From: Nonomuraea jiangxiensis
GTDB taxonomy: Bacteria; Actinomycetota; Actinomycetes; Streptosporangiales; Streptosporangiaceae
DNA length: 64,000 bases
Reading direction: 5' to 3'
Assembly: GCF_900099965.1 (NCBI RefSeq)
Contig: NZ_FNDJ01000008.1
Span: 248,001-312,000, forward strand
In this document: positions 60,264-64,000 of the stretch, piece after piece
Layout: the number at the start of each line of letters is the position of its first letter
Numbering within the stretch: the stretch's first letter is position 1
Position numbers and translations under genes: made by a program
The notes under the pieces: model-generated
Databases searched by the model: none
What the model was told of the DNA's origin: nothing
What the model saw: only the letters and a program-made list of their open reading frames with translations

Positions 60264-61181
60264 CTACCAGGCGAGATAGCGGGCGGGGTTGTCCACCAGG
60301 ATCCGCCGTGTGAGCTCGGGGGCCGCCGCCTCAAGGCGCGGAACGAAACGTTCGGGCAGGTAGGCGAGGCCGGGCAGGCCGCCGTAGGCGACGTAGCGGG
60401 TGCGGCGGGCAACGTCGCCGCCGAGGAGCAGGCGGTGTGCCGCGCCCCGCTCGGCCGCGTCGAGGAGACAGTCGATGATCATCGAGTCCGGCCACTCGCG
60501 ATGCCGGGCCATGCCGTCGTACTCCAGGTACGCGCCCGCCGCGGCGAGCTCGGCGTGCAGCCCGGCGTCGGGGTTGCGGTCGATGTGCGCGAGCGTCACG
60601 CGCGAGGCCGGCACGCCTGCCGCGCCCAGCACGCCGAGCACCTCGAACCCGGCGCTGCCGTGCTCAAGGTGCACCATGATGGGCGCGCCCGTCTCTCCGT
60701 GCGCGAGCGCCGCCGCCTCCAGCGTCCGGCGTTCGAACGGGGAGATCGACCAGTATCCGATGCCGGCCTTGATCTGCCCGGCGCGCACCGGAACGCTGCC
60801 GGCGCCGGCGGTCATCCCCGAGGTGAGCTCGCGGACGAACCACCGCGCGAGCTCCTCCACCGGCAGCTGACGCAGCCCGTGCCCCTCGGGATAGTGGGCC
60901 TCGCGGTGCACGCCGGTCGAGGCGACCACGGCGAGCCCCGTACGCGCGGAGATGCGCGCCAGCGCGGCCGGGTCGCGGCCGAGCCCGATCGGCGTCGCGT
61001 CGATCATGGCGGTGATGCCGGCGGCACGCAGCAGAGCCGCCTCCTGCCCGCTGCGTTCCTCGTCGTCCAGTTCGTCCCCCGGCAGGAGCGGGCTGACCTG
61101 GAACAGGTGCTCGTGACAGTCGGTGGCGCCCAGCTCTTCCGGCGGCACGTCCCCGAGCACCGTTCGGACCGCGCCCCTCAC
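60264..61181 (-). CDS. Phosphotriesterase-family hydrolase or lactonase
   Basis: The 305-residue product starts at a GTG overlapping the shikimate-dehydrogenase-like stop (GTGA). Metal-ligand motifs of the phosphotriesterase amidohydrolase group are visible: the first His pair in DCHEHLF, the bridging Lys in AGQIKAGIGYW, His in IMVHLEHG and LAHIDRNPD, and Asp in LLLGGDVARR. Family members hydrolyse organophosphates, lactones or sugar lactones. In a sugar-acid operon, a lactonase role is the best guess (inference). It is the last of four coupled genes. Confidence 0.85.
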   Translation of the reverse strand: MRGAVRTVLGDVPPEELGATDCHEHLFQVSPLLPGDELDDEERSGQEAALLRAAGITAMIDATPIGLGRDPAALARISARTGLAVVASTGVHREAHYPEGHGLRQLPVEELARWFVRELTSGMTAGAGSVPVRAGQIKAGIGYWSISPFERRTLEAAALAHGETGAPIMVHLEHGSAGFEVLGVLGAAGVPASRVTLAHIDRNPDAGLHAELAAAGAYLEYDGMARHREWPDSMIIDCLLDAAERGAAHRLLLGGDVARRTRYVAYGGLPGLAYLPERFVPRLEAAAPELTRRILVDNPARYLAW

Positions 61182-62098
61182 GCGCTGTTCCCGGCGGCGG
61201 GGGGAGTGACGAGCCGGGCGAGGCGCTCGACAAGGTCGGAGTCCATCCGCAGGTCGAAGACCTCGGCGATGACCTGGGTCCAGCCGTGGATGAAGTAGCG
61301 CCAGCCGTCGACCACGGTCAGCCCGAGGCGCTCCTCCTGCTCGCGCGCGGTGATCAGGAACTCCAGTGTCCCGCGGTAGTTGAGCTCCCAGATCAGGCCG
61401 TGCTCCGGCAGCCGCGCCGACGGGCCGAGCGGGGAGCCCGGCCGGTCCTTGCCCATGCCGGTCGCGTTCACGATCAGGCTTCCCGGCGGTGCGGCGGCCA
61501 CCAGTTCGTCGGCGGGTCCGTCGGCCGGTACGTAGGAGAACACCTGCGCGGGCAGCCCAGCACGCTCGTGCACCTCGCGTACGTGGCGCAGCCGGCGCGG
61601 GTCGGTGTCGGTGATCGTGATCCGCGCAGGGCGGTCGTCCCGGCCCGCCAGGTACCAGGTGATCGCCGTGCCGGCGCCGCCCGCGCCGAGGCACACGACC
61701 TGCGCACCGGTCCGGGCGAAATGTCCCTCGGGGACGAACTCCTCCAGCGACAACCGCGCCGTCAGCGGGTCGAGCGCATGCCCGACGAGCCTGCCGTCGC
61801 GTTTGGCGATCGAGGAGATCTCACCGCCCTCCCGGGCGAACACGTCGAGGGAATCGAACAGGTGCCCGGCCGCCTCAAGGATGCGGATCTTGTGCGTGGT
61901 GACCAGCGCGCCCGCGATGCCGTCGTCGTCCCGGATGCGCTCCACGACCCGTACGTACTCCTCGTCGGGCGCGCCGAGCGGGATGTCGTAGCCGACCAGC
62001 CGGTCCTCGGGCAGCCCCAGGGCGCGCGCCCAGCGCGGGAAGATCCGCTGGATGGACGACCCGCCCGTGTCGACGCCGACGAACCCGAGCGCGCTCAC
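61178..62098 (-). CDS. Shikimate-dehydrogenase-like oxidoreductase
   Basis: The 306-residue product has the AroE-type layout: GFVGVDTGGSSIQRIFPRW in the substrate-binding half with the catalytic Lys in VTTHKIRIL, then a Rossmann loop VCLGAGGAGTAITWYLA and NATGMGKDRPGSPLG. It lacks the standard shikimate-pathway neighbours and the N-terminal substrate loop differs, so it probably acts on a related polyol or hydroxy acid. It is the third gene of the FGGY kinase/hydroxyacid dehydrogenase operon. Confidence 0.82.
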   Translation of the reverse strand: MSALGFVGVDTGGSSIQRIFPRWARALGLPEDRLVGYDIPLGAPDEEYVRVVERIRDDDGIAGALVTTHKIRILEAAGHLFDSLDVFAREGGEISSIAKRDGRLVGHALDPLTARLSLEEFVPEGHFARTGAQVVCLGAGGAGTAITWYLAGRDDRPARITITDTDPRRLRHVREVHERAGLPAQVFSYVPADGPADELVAAAPPGSLIVNATGMGKDRPGSPLGPSARLPEHGLIWELNYRGTLEFLITAREQEERLGLTVVDGWRYFIHGWTQVIAEVFDLRMDSDLVERLARLVTPPAAGNSA

Positions 62099-62168
62099 GC
62101 CACGCCCTTCTTCGCGAACGCGCCCGCCCCGGGATCGGGGGCGGCCGGGCGGGCAGGGCTGACGAGGT

Positions 62169-63116
62169 TCACTTTCCCTCCGTGGGGACGGGGTTGAGCG
62201 GGGGCCTGCCGGAGAGCACGGCGAGGACGTCGGCCGCCGCCGCGGCCCCCATCCGGTCGATGGCCTGCACCGTCTGCGCCCCGATGTGCGGGGTCAGGGT
62301 GACCCGGCCGGCCAGCTCCGGGTCGAGCAGCGGCGACGTGCCGCCGGATTCGGTGGCGAGGGTGTCGGCCGCGTACGCGCCGAGCCGCCCGTCGCGCAGG
62401 GCCGCGGCGACGGCGGCCTCGTCGACGAGTCCGGCGCGGGCGGTGTTGACCAGGACGAGTCCCGGGCGCACGGCGGCGAGCCAGCGTTCGTCGATCAGCG
62501 TGGCCCCGCCGGAGGCGTGCAGGGAGACGGCGTCGCAGGCGGCCAGTTCCGCGAGCGGCGCCCGCGGAATGTCGCCGGGCGGCGCGTACGGGTCGTGCCC
62601 CACGACCTCGCAGCCGAGCGCGGCGGCCCGGCGGGCGAACGCACGCCCGATCTGGCCGAGCCCGGCGATGCCGATGCGTAACGAGGCGATCTCCCGGCCG
62701 CGCACGGGAGTCCAGCGGCCGGCCCGGACGCGCCGGTCGCCCTCGGTGACGCCGCGCACCGCGCTGAGCAGCAGCACCAGCGCCAGGTCGGCGACCGCCT
62801 CGGTGTTGGCGCCCGGGGTGTTCGTGACCGTCACGCCGTGCCGCGCGGCGGCGGCCAGGTCGACGGCGTCCACGCCGACCCCGTACCGGGCGATCACCCG
62901 CAGCCTCGGCGCGGCGTTCAGGTGGGCCGCGGTGATCGGCCCGGTGCCCGCGATCCACCCGTCGGCCTCGGCGAGCAGCGGTCCGAGCTCGGCGAGGTCG
63001 TGCGTGGCGGGGCCGCGTACGACCTCCGTCCCGGCCGCGGCCAGCTCATCGGCCACCTTCCGTGTCCCGGACCCGAACGACCGCGACGTCACCACCACCC
63101 GCATCGCCCCGCTCAT
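62169..63116 (-). CDS. D-2-hydroxyacid dehydrogenase, phosphoglycerate-dehydrogenase-like
   Basis: The 315-residue product is a D-isomer-specific 2-hydroxyacid dehydrogenase. The NAD loop is IGIAGLGQIGRAF, the catalytic Arg lies in LVNTARAGLVDE, and the Glu/His pair is in DPELAGRVTLTPHIGAQT. Its ATG overlaps the kinase stop (ATGA), so the genes are co-translated. In a carbohydrate operon it may oxidise or reduce a phosphorylated sugar acid. Substrate unknown. Confidence 0.88.
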   Translation of the reverse strand: MSGAMRVVVTSRSFGSGTRKVADELAAAGTEVVRGPATHDLAELGPLLAEADGWIAGTGPITAAHLNAAPRLRVIARYGVGVDAVDLAAAARHGVTVTNTPGANTEAVADLALVLLLSAVRGVTEGDRRVRAGRWTPVRGREIASLRIGIAGLGQIGRAFARRAAALGCEVVGHDPYAPPGDIPRAPLAELAACDAVSLHASGGATLIDERWLAAVRPGLVLVNTARAGLVDEAAVAAALRDGRLGAYAADTLATESGGTSPLLDPELAGRVTLTPHIGAQTVQAIDRMGAAAAADVLAVLSGRPPLNPVPTEGK

Positions 63117-64000
63117 CTGGCCGCCTTCGCGCCTCGGTGCCAGGTCTCCAGGCGGTCGTAACCGTCGCGGAAGACGGCGTGGCGCCGTACGTAGACCTCG
63201 TGGCGCCCCGGGTCGGGCTGGAACTCGGCGGTGACCTGCGACAGCGTGCCCGCCACCGCGAACGAGTCGAGCACGCCCGCGCCCACGCCGGCCGTCACCG
63301 CCGCGCCGAGGCTGTTGGCCTCCTCGGCGACGGTACGGCGCCGCACCGGCACGCCCCACACGTCGGCCAGGATGCTCAGCCACACGTCGCCGGCGGCCCC
63401 GCCGCCGATCGCGTCGACCGACTCCACCGACGCGCCGGCCTCGCGGAACGCGAGCAGGCACGTGTACAGGTTGAAGGCGACGCCCTCAAGCACCGCGCGG
63501 GTGAGGTGCGCCGGCCCATGATGCCGGGAGATGCCGATGAAGGCGCCGCGCACGTCCGGGTTCCAGTACGGGGAGCGCTCGCCGAGCAGGTGCGGCAGGA
63601 AGTAGAGCCCCTCGCCGGAGGCCTCGGCGGTGTCGGCGTCCGCGACCAGGGCGCGGAACCGCTCGCCGTCCGCGCCGGCCCGCAGCACCTCGCTGATCCA
63701 CGCCAGCGAGCCGCCGCCGGCCTGCATGGTCGCGGTCGGCACATACCGTCCGGGCACCACGTGATCGAAGGTCATCGTGCGCTTGCCCGGATCGAGCAGC
63801 GGAGTTTCGGAGGCCAGCGAGATCCACGACGAGGACCCGAGATAGACGTAGGCGCCGTCCGCCGGATCGACCACTCCCGCGCCGACCGCCGCGATCGGCC
63901 CGTCGCCACCGCCCGCCACCACCGGGGTCCCCGGCCGCAGTCCGGTGACCTCGGCCGCCGCCGCGGTGACCGTGCCCACGACCGAGGTCGACGGCACGAT
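63113..64000 (-). CDS. FGGY-family carbohydrate kinase (5' end outside window)
   Basis: Only the C-terminal ~295 residues are present; the gene runs off the right edge. The FGGY second-domain motifs are visible: PVVAGGGDGPIAAVGAG, AYVYLGSSSWISL, FLPHLLGERSPYWNPDVRGAFIG, VEGVAFNLY-type helix and the signature SVDAIGGGAAGDVWLSILADV. The pattern is most like xylulokinase/gluconokinase-type enzymes. It is the first visible gene of a four-gene operon with coupled stops, probably phosphorylating a pentose, polyol or sugar acid. Confidence 0.85.
   Translation of the reverse strand: MVPSTSVVGTVTAAAAEVTGLRPGTPVVAGGGDGPIAAVGAGVVDPADGAYVYLGSSSWISLASETPLLDPGKRTMTFDHVVPGRYVPTATMQAGGGSLAWISEVLRAGADGERFRALVADADTAEASGEGLYFLPHLLGERSPYWNPDVRGAFIGISRHHGPAHLTRAVLEGVAFNLYTCLLAFREAGASVESVDAIGGGAAGDVWLSILADVWGVPVRRRTVAEEANSLGAAVTAGVGAGVLDSFAVAGTLSQVTAEFQPDPGRHEVYVRRHAVFRDGYDRLETWHRGAKAAR

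Overview
The window is a high-GC actinobacterial chromosome segment. Many genes start with GTG or TTG, coding is dense on both strands with ATGA/GTGA stop-start overlaps, secreted proteins are common, and there are SARP/LuxR-type NB-ARC regulators, paired NarL-type two-component systems and an ESX-like cassette. This fits Streptosporangiales, perhaps Nonomuraea or a relative; the genus is inference. No rRNA, tRNA or CRISPR array was seen.

Left part (1-15.8 kb): the 3' end of a polymorphic toxin with a HINT autoprocessing domain and an unrecognised C-terminal tip; decayed secreted-protein remnants; an M23 endopeptidase; DUF1062; an orphan N-terminal piece of an RHS-type protein; an S66 (MccF-like) peptidase; a secreted EEP-fold nuclease; a broken PHP/GLUG protein; a RibD-like reductase; an operon of a 35-residue membrane peptide, a histidine kinase and a response regulator; a permease coupled to a CBS protein; an MBL hydrolase; and a DUF418 membrane protein.

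Middle (16-32.9 kb): DUF1801, an FMN reductase, a class C serine hydrolase, a large SARP regulator, a secreted tandem-repeat protein, a DUF3147 pair, and a minus-strand ESX/WXG100-like cassette (YbaB-like protein, two WXG100-like proteins, a membrane protein). Next comes a scarred zone with an AT-richer gap, a tyrosine recombinase remnant, a frameshifted AraC regulator, a chimeric deazaflavin-type reductase and an IS256-type transposase remnant. It also holds a coupled ArsR-SRPBCC/DUF1905/VOC operon and an aldo/keto reductase. Two diverged copies of the aldo/keto reductase leader bracket part of this zone, which points to old rearrangement.

Right-centre (33-57.5 kb): a secreted CehA/McbA-type PHP hydrolase, two MFS exporters, a lipoprotein, an operon of DNRLRE-metallophosphoesterase, MFS and a beta-propeller protein, a Tat-exported PL8 lyase, a LuxR-NB-ARC regulator, and a second two-component pair whose kinase frame now reads through into its regulator. 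A LysR regulator faces an SDR and a DHA2 exporter, followed by an S9 peptidase with an extra C-terminal domain.

Right end (57.6-64 kb): a CGNR regulator faces a VOC / flavin-binding oxidase-fold / ferredoxin operon, the ferredoxin being frameshifted. A tightly coupled minus-strand catabolic operon follows (FGGY kinase, D-2-hydroxyacid dehydrogenase, shikimate-dehydrogenase-like protein, phosphotriesterase-like hydrolase) and runs off the window. At least five genes carry single-base frame disruptions, so either base-call quality is uneven or decay is active.
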